7,543 bases of DNA from the NCBI GenBank assembly GCA_035292785.1, contig DATDPK010000029.1, positions 1 to 7,543 on the forward strand. The letters run 5' to 3'. This document shows, one piece after another, positions 1 through 5,657 of this stretch. The stretch is from CABMGU01 sp035292785 (GTDB lineage: Archaea > Nanobdellota > Nanobdellia > Woesearchaeales > ARS49). Under the pieces are notes generated by a model, which had not been told where the DNA came from, did no database searches, and saw only the letters and a program-made list of their open reading frames with translations. The translations under genes were made by a program, and so were the position numbers. Positions within the stretch are counted from its first letter, which is position 1, and each line of letters begins with the position of its first letter.

Positions 1-3000
1 CTTATGCAGCTGTAGGCGTTATTTGTGCACGTGCTTTGGCATAATGTTGTCTTGCAGGTTCCAATTAACCCTGTAAAGCCGCACCAAGCTCCGCTCGGGC
101 AGTCGCTATTCTTTGAACAGGACTTAGGACAGTCCTTCAAGCAGGTGCTGCTTGTTTCTCCATAATTGCAAGTATTATCTCCGCAGCAAACATTTCCTTC
201 GTTTGTTGAGCCGTCGCAGTCATTATCGTAGTTGTCGCATACTTCTGTGTTTCCAGGATATCTTTTATTGTTATTGTCATCACAATCCCCGAGTCCTTTG
301 CCGCACCCGTATCCTGAAGTTCCATATCCGTCGTTGTCATTATCCACACAGGGCTGTCTGCACACGTTATTGTAACAATACCCGCTCTGGCATTGGCTGC
401 CTGAAGTACAGCTAGAACCATCTGCCTTGGGCGTAACAGTGCATCCTTCATCTGTCTGCTGGTTGCAGTTGTCATCAATGCCGTTTCCGCAGATTTCATT
501 CGCTCCAGGATTTACTGCTGATTTTGTGTCATCACAGTCAGAAGCAGAACCTTTTGAGCAGGCGCTTGAACCCGGATTTCCATATCCGTCTCCATCGCCA
601 TCTGTGCAGGTTGCAGTCTTGCAATCGTTCGGGCAGTTTGCATTTGTTTCGCCTGAATCGCACGCGCCATTATTGTTGCAGACTTTCTTTACGTTTACAT
701 TTCCTGATGTTGATTGGCTGCTACCAGACTTTGCAATGAAATAATACTCTGGATCGCCTTGTAATGCTCCATCATCCATCCAGCTTGAAGTCCAGGTTTG
801 GGTAAACACGCCGTTTGAAAGGGAATTGTCAGTCAGTGTTGTGATAAAAGTATCTCCTATGACTTCGTCTTCATAAATGTCAAAGGTGGCAGAACTGCAA
901 CCAGAATTACCTGAAACTGTTAATGTGAGCACCGTCCCTTCGTTTACAGTTCCGCTCTTGTCCCAGGATGCACTTGAAAGCGAGCAGGTTGAAGTAGTTG
1001 GCGTTGCACACTTGCTGCCGTCCCATTCCTGGCCAGATGGGCAGCAGTAATCTGTGCCTGTAACTTGCGAGCAATATCCAGACAAGCAATCAGAGTCATT
1101 GTCGCAATCGCCATAACCATCTTTTAAGCTGCAGGGCGCATTTGGTGTGCTCGTTCCATAAGTGCCAAAATCAGCCAGGCTGTCGTCTTTGGCTTCGTCG
1201 CATCCATTTCCAGTTGAGCAGGAGAGTGGATTGTTGAATATTACCCAGGTCGAGCCTCCATTAAAGTCTCCTAGGTCTCCGTAAGTGCCTCCGCTAAGGC
1301 CATTCGTGCATCGGTGCTGTCTCTTCTTTACGGTGTAGTGCGCTTTTTCGTATGTCGAGCTTGCTTGGTAATTTGTATTGCTATTGCAGCTTTTGTAATA
1401 TCGTACTTGCCAGGTGCATTTCTCGGCATAGCCTGGAGAGCACGGTGGGAATGCACTTGAGCTGCAGGTCGGTATTGGGTGCGAATTTTCTTGATTGGAG
1501 TCGCATTTTCCTGCCGAACACATCGATGATACGAAACTGCTTTTTGCTGAGCACTGTTGGAAATCAGTCTGCCTTGCTGAATAAGCTGAGCTTGTGGCAA
1601 AGCAATGGTCAAAGGATGAGCTGAACTCTTTGCACCAGTCGTAGCACACAACTTGAACGCCGCTAGGAAGGCCTGTTAAAAGTCCAGATATTGTTCCTGC
1701 GCTCCAAACCTTTCCATCAGTTTTTGTGCTGGCTACCGCATAGTTGTCTGTATATGATATTTGAGTTGTAGCTTGTGCCAACAATGCATTAAGTGGCTCT
1801 GCATTGCTGAGTGTTGAAAAGTCAAAACTTTGCAGTTGCACTGACTTTTCCTTTAATGCCTCTTTATACTCTTTGTTTGCTATTGAGCTTTCATCTTTTA
1901 AGACAACTTCACTTGGATCAAAAGGCGCAGGGTTTTTGAGATAAATTCGTGGCACAATTGTTGTTTGATTTGTGTCGTATTCATTTTCTGCCATCTCTGC
2001 GTGATCGTCTGCTTGAATCAGTTGGCTTATGCAGTATTCGTATATCATCAAGAATTCTGCCTTAGTAATGTTGAGTTCAGGTGAATATGCTAAATTTTCA
2101 GGGCAATCTGAAGTTATCCATTCAGTTGTTATATTAGCATCCGCGCTCACGGCAACATATCCGGTTAGATCAATTTCAGGGATTGTTTCTTCTGGTCGAA
2201 TTGTTGAATCATCCGGGGTAGGCGTGCTTTGATTATCTCCTAGAAGTCGTCCAACATCCACCAATCCCGCACCATATCTTGCATCCCAGCCTTCGTCTCC
2301 CAAATCTTTTGCAGTGCTCGTAAGCTTTTCCTTGGCTTCTTCCTGTGTCAAACTCTCCTTTTCCAGCATCAACGCAATCACTCCAGAGACAAATGGCGTG
2401 CTCATTGATGTGCCGCTTAATGTCTTCTCGCCATTTTCCAGCCAGGCAGAAGTTATGTCTATTCCAGGAGCAACTACGTCTGGCTTGACATAACCGTCAA
2501 ATGTATCACCAGAAGAAAAGCCTGCAACATTATTGTCGTCATCAACAGCTCCAACAGCAATTACTTCTTTCACATTTCCAGGTGTAGTTACGCCGTAAAA
2601 TCCGCCGCAGCCTTGTTTGCAGTTTCCAGCAGCTGCAACAAAAAGCACTCCTTTTTGTATTGCTTCTTTGACAGTCGATGCAAGAGGGCCATCCAGTTCT
2701 GTGAACAGTCCTCCGAAGCTCATTGAGATTATATCCGCACCATCGTCTGTAGAGTCATCTCCGTCTGGATTTACTGCCCAATTAATGCCTGCCAGTATTT
2801 GTGAGGTTGTTCCTCCGCCTGTTTTGCTGAGAACTTTTGCATTGTATATTACGGCATCTTTTGCCACTTTTTGAGCAATTCCGGCTACGTGTGTTCCGTG
2901 CCCGTTCTGGTCTTTCTCGTCTTCATTTGAAACAAATGATTTTCCTGCTTTGACGTTTATCGCGTCGTGCGGTCCAACTCCCGTATCAAGTATCGCGATC

Positions 3001-3539
3001 CGTACGCCAGTTCCAGTAATATTATTCTCCCACACTTCATCAATAGAAAACGCTGTTATTCTGTCTTCGACAAGTGCAATGTATTCTTTTTCAGGCGCAA
3101 CTTCTATTACACCTGTTTCTTGTGATATTTCCTCAATTTTGTCTAATGGCAGTTCAACGCTTAGAACGCTTCCAACATCAAACGTCTGCTTTACCTCTCC
3201 GCCTGATTCAGAAACAATCTTTTTGATTTTTTCAAGCTCTTCTTTGTTCTTTGCGTCAATTAAAACGTGTATTTTTTGCTTCTTGTGTGCCTTTTTTTCT
3301 TCTTTTAATTGTTTGACCAATTCTAGGTTTATCTTTTGTCTTGGTTCGTCCAGGGAGATTGCTCCTGTCGCAATAGGAGTTGTTTCATCAGAAAGCTTCT
3401 GAGCAATTTCCAGATTTATTTTGTCTTCAACTATTGGCTTTGCAAGAATTTCATCTTGTGGAACACAGGAAATCAAGAAAAAGAGCGCAAGTATCCCTAT
3501 CCACCCCTTTGTGAACAATGGCCAGGTGTCATTTATCAA
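1..3539 (-). CDS. Secreted subtilisin-family (S8) serine protease with cysteine-rich metal-binding-repeat tail, 3' end beyond window
   Basis: The frame is open without a stop from a TTG at 3539 to the window edge, giving 1,179 codons and no C-terminus. Residues 8-25 form a signal sequence ending in a lipobox-like Leu-Ile-Ser-Cys (Cys25), so the protein is probably exported and lipid-anchored. Residues 88-157 look like an I9-type propeptide. The S8 domain (about 165-435) has all catalytic parts: Asp185 in ILDTG, His214 in NGHGTHVAG, oxyanion Asn306 in VAAAGN and Ser378 in SGTSMSTP. Residues 436-630 match nothing I recognise. Residues 630-850 are cysteine-rich, 850-950 resemble an Ig-like beta-sandwich, and 954 onward holds two CGDxxCxxGET-like and two MopE-like repeats. 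I count 53 cysteines after residue 630 and five before it. That points to an extracellular disulfide-bonded protein, perhaps calcium-stabilised. The substrate is unknown. The start is uncertain: TTG 3539 follows GGTGA, while TTG 3518 gives a more usual signal peptide length. Confidence 0.93.
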   Translation of the reverse strand, partial: MINDTWPLFTKGWIGILALFFLISCVPQDEILAKPIVEDKINLEIAQKLSDETTPIATGAISLDEPRQKINLELVKQLKEEKKAHKKQKIHVLIDAKNKEELEKIKKIVSESGGEVKQTFDVGSVLSVELPLDKIEEISQETGVIEVAPEKEYIALVEDRITAFSIDEVWENNITGTGVRIAILDTGVGPHDAINVKAGKSFVSNEDEKDQNGHGTHVAGIAQKVAKDAVIYNAKVLSKTGGGTTSQILAGINWAVNPDGDDSTDDGADIISMSFGGLFTELDGPLASTVKEAIQKGVLFVAAAGNCKQGCGGFYGVTTPGNVKEVIAVGAVDDDNNVAGFSSGDTFDGYVKPDVVAPGIDITSAWLENGEKTLSGTSMSTPFVSGVIALMLEKESLTQEEAKEKLTSTAKDLGDEGWDARYGAGLVDVGRLLGDNQSTPTPDDSTIRPEETIPEIDLTGYVAVSADANITTEWITSDCPENLAYSPELNITKAEFLMIYEYCISQLIQADDHAEMAENEYDTNQTTIVPRIYLKNPAPFDPSEVVLKDESSIANKEYKEALKEKSVQLQSFDFSTLSNAEPLNALLAQATTQISYTDNYAVASTKTDGKVWSAGTISGLLTGLPSGVQVVCYDWCKEFSSSFDHCFATSSAYSARQTDFQQCSAKSSFVSSMCSAGKCDSNQENSHPIPTCSSSAFPPCSPGYAEKCTWQVRYYKSCNSNTNYQASSTYEKAHYTVKKRQHRCTNGLSGGTYGDLGDFNGGSTWVIFNNPLSCSTGNGCDEAKDDSLADFGTYGTSTPNAPCSLKDGYGDCDNDSDCLSGYCSQVTGTDYCCPSGQEWDGSKCATPTTSTCSLSSASWDKSGTVNEGTVLTLTVSGNSGCSSATFDIYEDEVIGDTFITTLTDNSLSNGVFTQTWTSSWMDDGALQGDPEYYFIAKSGSSQSTSGNVNVKKVCNNNGACDSGETNANCPNDCKTATCTDGDGDGYGNPGSSACSKGSASDCDDTKSAVNPGANEICGNGIDDNCNQQTDEGCTVTPKADGSSCTSGSQCQSGYCYNNVCRQPCVDNDNDGYGTSGYGCGKGLGDCDDNNNKRYPGNTEVCDNYDNDCDGSTNEGNVCCGDNTCNYGETSSTCLKDCPKSCSKNSDCPSGAWCGFTGLIGTCKTTLCQSTCTNNAYSCI
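129..185 (-). repeat. CGDxxCxxGET-like cysteine unit, copy 2
   Basis: Protease residues 1119-1137 (CGDNTCNYGETSSTCLKDC) form the second copy of the unit seen at 621-680. Here it follows MopE-like repeat 2 rather than preceding it. Another cysteine-dense stretch, with SDCPSGAWC, follows up to the window edge, so the tail likely continues with more of the same kind of module outside the window. Confidence 0.65.
195..347 (-). repeat. MopE-like metal-binding repeat 2 in protease tail
   Basis: This encodes protease residues 1065-1115 and is a diverged second copy of the repeat at 441-605. It has an acidic DNDNDGYG loop, then GDCDDNN, YPGNTEVC, and CDNYDNDCDGSTNEG. The order and spacing of the acidic loop, the CDD motif, PG-x-x-E-x-C and the closing NEG follow copy 1, but the DNA has drifted, so this is an old duplication or a separately kept domain. 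The cysteine count is even enough to allow internal disulfides. Confidence 0.8.
441..605 (-). repeat. MopE-like metal-binding repeat 1 in protease tail
   Basis: This stretch encodes protease residues 979-1033. It starts with an acidic DGDGDGYG loop, continues through a CDD motif and a PGANE-I-C segment, and closes with GNGIDDNC and TDEGC. The pattern CDD, then PG..E.C, then GIDDNC, then TDEGC is the hallmark of the MopE-type putative metal-binding motif. The acidic DxDxDGYG part resembles calcium-binding loops of EF-hand or thrombospondin type 3 kind. Metal binding is inferred from the motif only. Confidence 0.8.
621..680 (-). repeat. CGDxxCxxGET-like cysteine unit, copy 1
   Basis: Protease residues 954-973 read as Cys, then NNGACDSGET, then NANCPNDC. 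The order C-x5-C-x2-GET-x3-C-x3-C is shared with the second copy at 129-185. Such short cysteine units are common between domains of large secreted archaeal and bacterial proteins. Function is unknown; a small disulfide-locked, possibly calcium-binding knot is likely. It sits directly before MopE-like repeat 1, so unit and repeat may form one larger repeating module. Confidence 0.65.
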
Positions 3540-3542
3540 CAG

Positions 3543-3550
3543 TCACCCCC
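3543..3550 (-). promoter_or_regulatory. Ribosome binding site for the protease gene
   Basis: On the minus strand the bases read GGGGGTGA. The GGTGA part (3543-3547) matches the complement of the 16S rRNA 3' end and lies three bases before TTG 3539. It also contains an in-frame TGA (3543-3545), so the protease cannot start further upstream. The same motif lies ten bases before an out-of-frame ATG at 3532, which makes the start choice ambiguous. Confidence 0.5.
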
Positions 3551-3579
3551 GCTCACCAACACGAATATATGTTTAGGAC

Positions 3580-3587
3580 TATATAAA
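3580..3587 (-). promoter_or_regulatory. Archaeal TATA box for the protease gene
   Basis: The minus strand reads TTTATATA, preceded by purine-rich AAAACA that could serve as a BRE. Placing transcription start about 26 bases downstream puts it near 3557, giving a short leader of roughly 18 bases that carries the GGTGA ribosome site. On the plus strand the same bases read TATATAAA, so a role for the divergent plus-strand gene cannot be excluded. Confidence 0.6.
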
Positions 3588-3628
3588 TGTTTTGCGATTT
3601 TTAAATTTTATAATTTCTTAGCGATAAC

Positions 3629-3637
3629 TTTTTATAC
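3629..3637 (+). promoter_or_regulatory. TATA-like box for the small plus-strand gene
   Basis: The plus strand reads TTTTTATAC. The centre of its TTTATA core (3631-3636) lies about 26 bases before the ATG at 3660, which is the spacing of a leaderless archaeal transcript. It therefore supports 3660 over the in-frame ATG at 3639 as the start. An AT-rich alternative (TTATAATT around 3608-3615) would fit a leaderless start at 3639 instead, so the call is tentative. Confidence 0.45.
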
Positions 3638-3659
3638 GATGAAAGCAATCAACTTGGCT

Positions 3660-3893
3660 ATGGGATGGAAAACATATTTGATAATGTATTTTGGAACGCG
3701 CGGGGTTAACGCATCTGAGATTGCAAAAAGAGTTGAAACAGCAGGCTTTGAAACAAAGTTCGGCCCGTTTGATTTTATTTTTGATTGGAAAGGAAAGAAT
3801 CCATCAAAAGCAGAAGTTCTTGCGTTGGGCGACAAAGTATCAGAGCTTTTGAAAGACTCAGGTGCTGTCTTCAATTTGGACACGCACGATTAA
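3660..3893 (+). CDS. Small uncharacterised protein (77 aa)
   Basis: This is the only convincing plus-strand gene. The product has a hydrophobic first strand (KTYLIMYFGTRG), a helix (NASEIAKRVETAG), a second strand (FDFIFDW), a charged turn (KGKNPSKAE), and a helix (VLALGDKVSELLKDSG) before a sharp AVFNLDTHD end. It reads as a compact soluble alpha/beta fold. I do not recognise a named family; it resembles small conserved hypothetical proteins of archaea, which is memory-level evidence only. An upstream in-frame ATG at 3639 would add seven residues (MKAINLA); 3660 is preferred because of the TATA spacing. It diverges from the protease gene and converges on the winged-helix gene, sharing the TTAA stop palindrome at 3890-3893. 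No catalytic motif is visible. Confidence 0.8.
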   Translation: MGWKTYLIMYFGTRGVNASEIAKRVETAGFETKFGPFDFIFDWKGKNPSKAEVLALGDKVSELLKDSGAVFNLDTHD

Positions 3894-4156
3894 AGTCCAA
3901 ACGCCTGCGTGAATTCTTTCATTTGCTTGAAGCTTTGCAGGAACTTTCTTCCTTCGTCTGTAATTTCAAAGAATTTCTTTCCTTTCACTTCTGTTTCAAC
4001 AAGAAGTTTTCTCTGTTTCAGCTCATCAAGATATTGTTTCATTCTTTGATGTGAAAGGTTTGACTTGTACAGTAAATGTGTCGGTATTATTTTGCCGCCT
4101 TTTTCCTCTATTGCACGCAGCATGTCATACACTATGTCTATTTTTGAGCGTTTCAT
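3890..4156 (-). CDS. Winged-helix DNA-binding protein, archaeal one-domain type (88 aa)
   Basis: The basic 88-residue product begins MKRSKIDIVYDMLRAIEEKG, a first helix typical of archaeal winged-helix regulators of the HTH_45 kind. It continues with THLLYKSNLSHQRMKQYLDEL, which fits the helix-turn-helix with the recognition helix at about residues 35-47. A wing follows (LLVETEVKGKKFFEIT), then the characteristic TDEGRKFLQSFKQM helix that often mediates dimerisation. It is probably a local transcription regulator. Its ATG overlaps the stop of the upstream membrane protein gene (ATGA, 4153-4156) with no clear ribosome site, so it is likely translated by coupling. Its target is unknown; its own operon is a natural guess. 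Confidence 0.88.
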   Translation of the reverse strand: MKRSKIDIVYDMLRAIEEKGGKIIPTHLLYKSNLSHQRMKQYLDELKQRKLLVETEVKGKKFFEITDEGRKFLQSFKQMKEFTQAFGL

Positions 4157-4803
4157 TTGAATATTATTCTGAGCAATGCGGCAAGGAGCACCAGATATCC
4201 TAAGCCTTGAGTCATATGTGCAAGGACATATCCTTGTGTTTTTGTGACAGCATCAAGCAGGAAGAATAATTGTGAAATTGTGAGTATCATAAAGCCTGAA
4301 AATACCAGCCAAGGCGTTAATTTTTTGACATTGCACGCATTTTGGAAGTATACACTGCTGATGAATGCAAGGAATAATGCGCTGATTACGTAGAAGCTTA
4401 GGAAATAGCTCGCGCTCAACAGCAGTCCTGGGACAAGCGTCAGGAACAGGAAGGCGACTATGCGCCTGTCGTGGATTTTATGCGTTACTGCAAACAGGAT
4501 TACGTATGCTGCAAGTGCCAGGAAAATATGCGCGACATACCCGTAGAAGAATATTCTGCTGAGATAATCCGGGGGTATTGTTATGGCAATGCCTTCAACC
4601 AGAATATCCGCTATTGCGCGGGAAAGAAAGCTTAGTGTGAGAAGTGCAAAGCTTCCCATAAAATAGAAATATCGCTTGTCGTGCGACATTCGGAAGACTT
4701 TCAGCGCGCTTGCTGCTATGAAGAATGCAATTATTGCTGCAAATGCTTCAAGGCTTGCATCTACTCCAAAGAACCATTGCGGTCCAAGATGTACGCTTAC
4801 CAT
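4153..4803 (-). CDS. Seven-helix integral membrane protein of unknown function (216 aa)
   Basis: The protein is almost entirely hydrophobic segments. Approximate membrane spans are residues 18-37, 45-69, 84-106, 114-134, 136-152, 161-185 and 197-215. The loop between spans 1 and 2 is basic (FRMSHDKRYF) and that between 3 and 4 is also basic (THKIHDRR), which by the positive-inside rule puts both in the cytoplasm and the N-terminus outside. No transporter signature, conserved histidine pair or catalytic motif is evident, so I assign no function. Similar seven-span proteins next to a winged-helix gene are, from memory, seen in other archaeal genomes. The ATG at 4803 lies 26 bases after a TATA-like box, suggesting a leaderless transcript shared with the winged-helix gene. 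Confidence 0.88.
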   Translation of the reverse strand: MVSVHLGPQWFFGVDASLEAFAAIIAFFIAASALKVFRMSHDKRYFYFMGSFALLTLSFLSRAIADILVEGIAITIPPDYLSRIFFYGYVAHIFLALAAYVILFAVTHKIHDRRIVAFLFLTLVPGLLLSASYFLSFYVISALFLAFISSVYFQNACNVKKLTPWLVFSGFMILTISQLFFLLDAVTKTQGYVLAHMTQGLGYLVLLAALLRIIFK

Positions 4804-4825
4804 TCAGAAATCGTCTATTTATCTG

Positions 4826-4833
4826 CTTTTAAG
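4826..4833 (-). promoter_or_regulatory. TATA-like box for the membrane protein/winged-helix operon
   Basis: The minus strand reads CTTAAAAG inside a perfect GCTTAAAAGC palindrome (4825-4834). Its centre is about 26 bases before the ATG at 4803, the spacing expected for a leaderless transcript. No ribosome binding site is visible before that ATG, which agrees. The box lies in the 47-base gap after the phosphatase gene, so this pair is likely a separate transcription unit from the chaperone operon. Confidence 0.5.
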
Positions 4834-4850
4834 CTTTGTGGATTTGTGGT

Positions 4851-5657
4851 CTAAAATGAGAGTGCAATCGCCGCAATATCATCGTATTGCTTGAATCTTG
4901 GATGCTTCCAGCAATTTGGATCGTCTTCTTCGAGCTTTCTTACGTGGTCTCTTACTTTTTTCAGGCCGCCTTCTAGAAATAGTTTCGTAAAGGTTTCAAA
5001 ATCGTCTTTTTCTTGTGGATTTTCTTTCGGCACTATCAATCCATCTGTGAACAGTATTACATGCTTCACGTTTTTCAAACGCTCTGTTCCTGAGTTGAGA
5101 AATTTGTTCATTTCCTTCTGCCCGCTGAGTCCCCCATACAAAATGCCAACTTGGTTTCTGACTTTTACGAATTGGTCGTGCAATTCTTTGTATATGTCGT
5201 TAACTTTCTTTTCCGCAAGTTTTTTCCACATAGTCAGCGTTTCTATATCGTGGTCGTATTCATCAACTAAAAGCTTGTACGAACCGTCTTTGTTGATTAC
5301 CAGAATCAGGCTGTCGCCGATTTGCACCCAGTCAAAGGCGTCCTTATTCAATCTTATTGCGGCAGCTGTTGTTAACCACAGGTTTATTGGTTTTGAAACA
5401 TCAATGCCTGCTTTTGCCATTTCATCTCTGATTTGCTCATTGGCCTTTTTTGCCAGTTCGATCAATGATCCTTCATTCTTTTTGAAAATTTCTTTTGCTA
5501 TATTTGCTGCAACATAAGCACCGGTGTGGCCGTTTTTGTCTGCATATCCATCCATGCTTGATGCTCCGTCAAATACTCCGAAGAGAGTGTCTTGAATTAG
5601 GAGTGCATCTTCGTTAAGTTTTCTTGAGCCCTTTTCATACAACTGTTCTATTTTCAT
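4851..5657 (-). CDS. PP2C-type protein serine/threonine phosphatase (268 aa)
   Basis: The metal-dependent PP2C motifs appear in order: NED at residues 15-17, FGVFDGASS with Asp30-Gly31, TTAAA at about 96-100, GDS at 114-116, FTDGL with Asp205, and the final YDDIAAIAL with Asp259-Asp260. The acidic residues that normally hold the two catalytic metal ions are all present, so it is probably active. It would remove phosphate from serine or threonine in the cytoplasm; there is no signal or membrane segment. The length is near a bare PP2C domain, with a helical insert at about 135-195. ATG 5657 is chosen over an in-frame GTG at 5672 because GGAG (5667-5670) lies nine bases before it and it overlaps the dnaJ stop as TGATG. 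Its place behind dnaJ suggests a role linked to chaperone or stress control, which is inference. Confidence 0.88.
   Translation of the reverse strand: MKIEQLYEKGSRKLNEDALLIQDTLFGVFDGASSMDGYADKNGHTGAYVAANIAKEIFKKNEGSLIELAKKANEQIRDEMAKAGIDVSKPINLWLTTAAAIRLNKDAFDWVQIGDSLILVINKDGSYKLLVDEYDHDIETLTMWKKLAEKKVNDIYKELHDQFVKVRNQVGILYGGLSGQKEMNKFLNSGTERLKNVKHVILFTDGLIVPKENPQEKDDFETFTKLFLEGGLKKVRDHVRKLEEDDPNCWKHPRFKQYDDIAAIALSF

Larger units (their letters stand above)
3540..3659. other. Divergent intergenic region
   Basis: These 120 bases separate the protease gene from the small plus-strand gene. They are strongly AT-rich between about 3560 and 3640 and carry both proposed TATA boxes plus the protease ribosome site. 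No inverted repeat long enough to call an operator was found by eye, and no RNA gene is apparent. The two genes could share control because their promoter elements are only some 40 bases apart. Confidence 0.6.

Noticed and set aside
129..680. Possible CRISPR or DNA tandem repeat in the cysteine-rich region
   Set aside because: The repetition is at protein level only; the DNA copies are too diverged and irregularly spaced, and they lie in an open coding frame.
427..744. Plus-strand open frame of 105 codons within the protease tail
   Set aside because: It lies opposite a continuous 1,179-codon frame with clear domains; its translation has no recognisable pattern and it has no promoter or ribosome site.
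1328..1651. Minus-strand open frame of 107 codons in another frame
   Set aside because: It is a shadow of the protease gene, whose frame continues unbroken through this region with a regular cysteine pattern.
2950..3402. Plus-strand open frame of 150 codons
   Set aside because: It is antisense to the propeptide and the first half of the catalytic domain, including Asp185, and its Ser/Phe/Ile-rich product is typical of reverse-strand translation.
3336..3638. Upstream extension of the small plus-strand gene to 185 residues
   Set aside because: The extension crosses the protease 5' end and both promoter elements, and its translation lacks any pattern; the conserved-looking part begins near 3660.
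4891..5517. Plus-strand open frame of 208 codons opposite the phosphatase
   Set aside because: The minus strand carries all PP2C motifs in order; the antisense product is Ser/Phe-rich with no motif.
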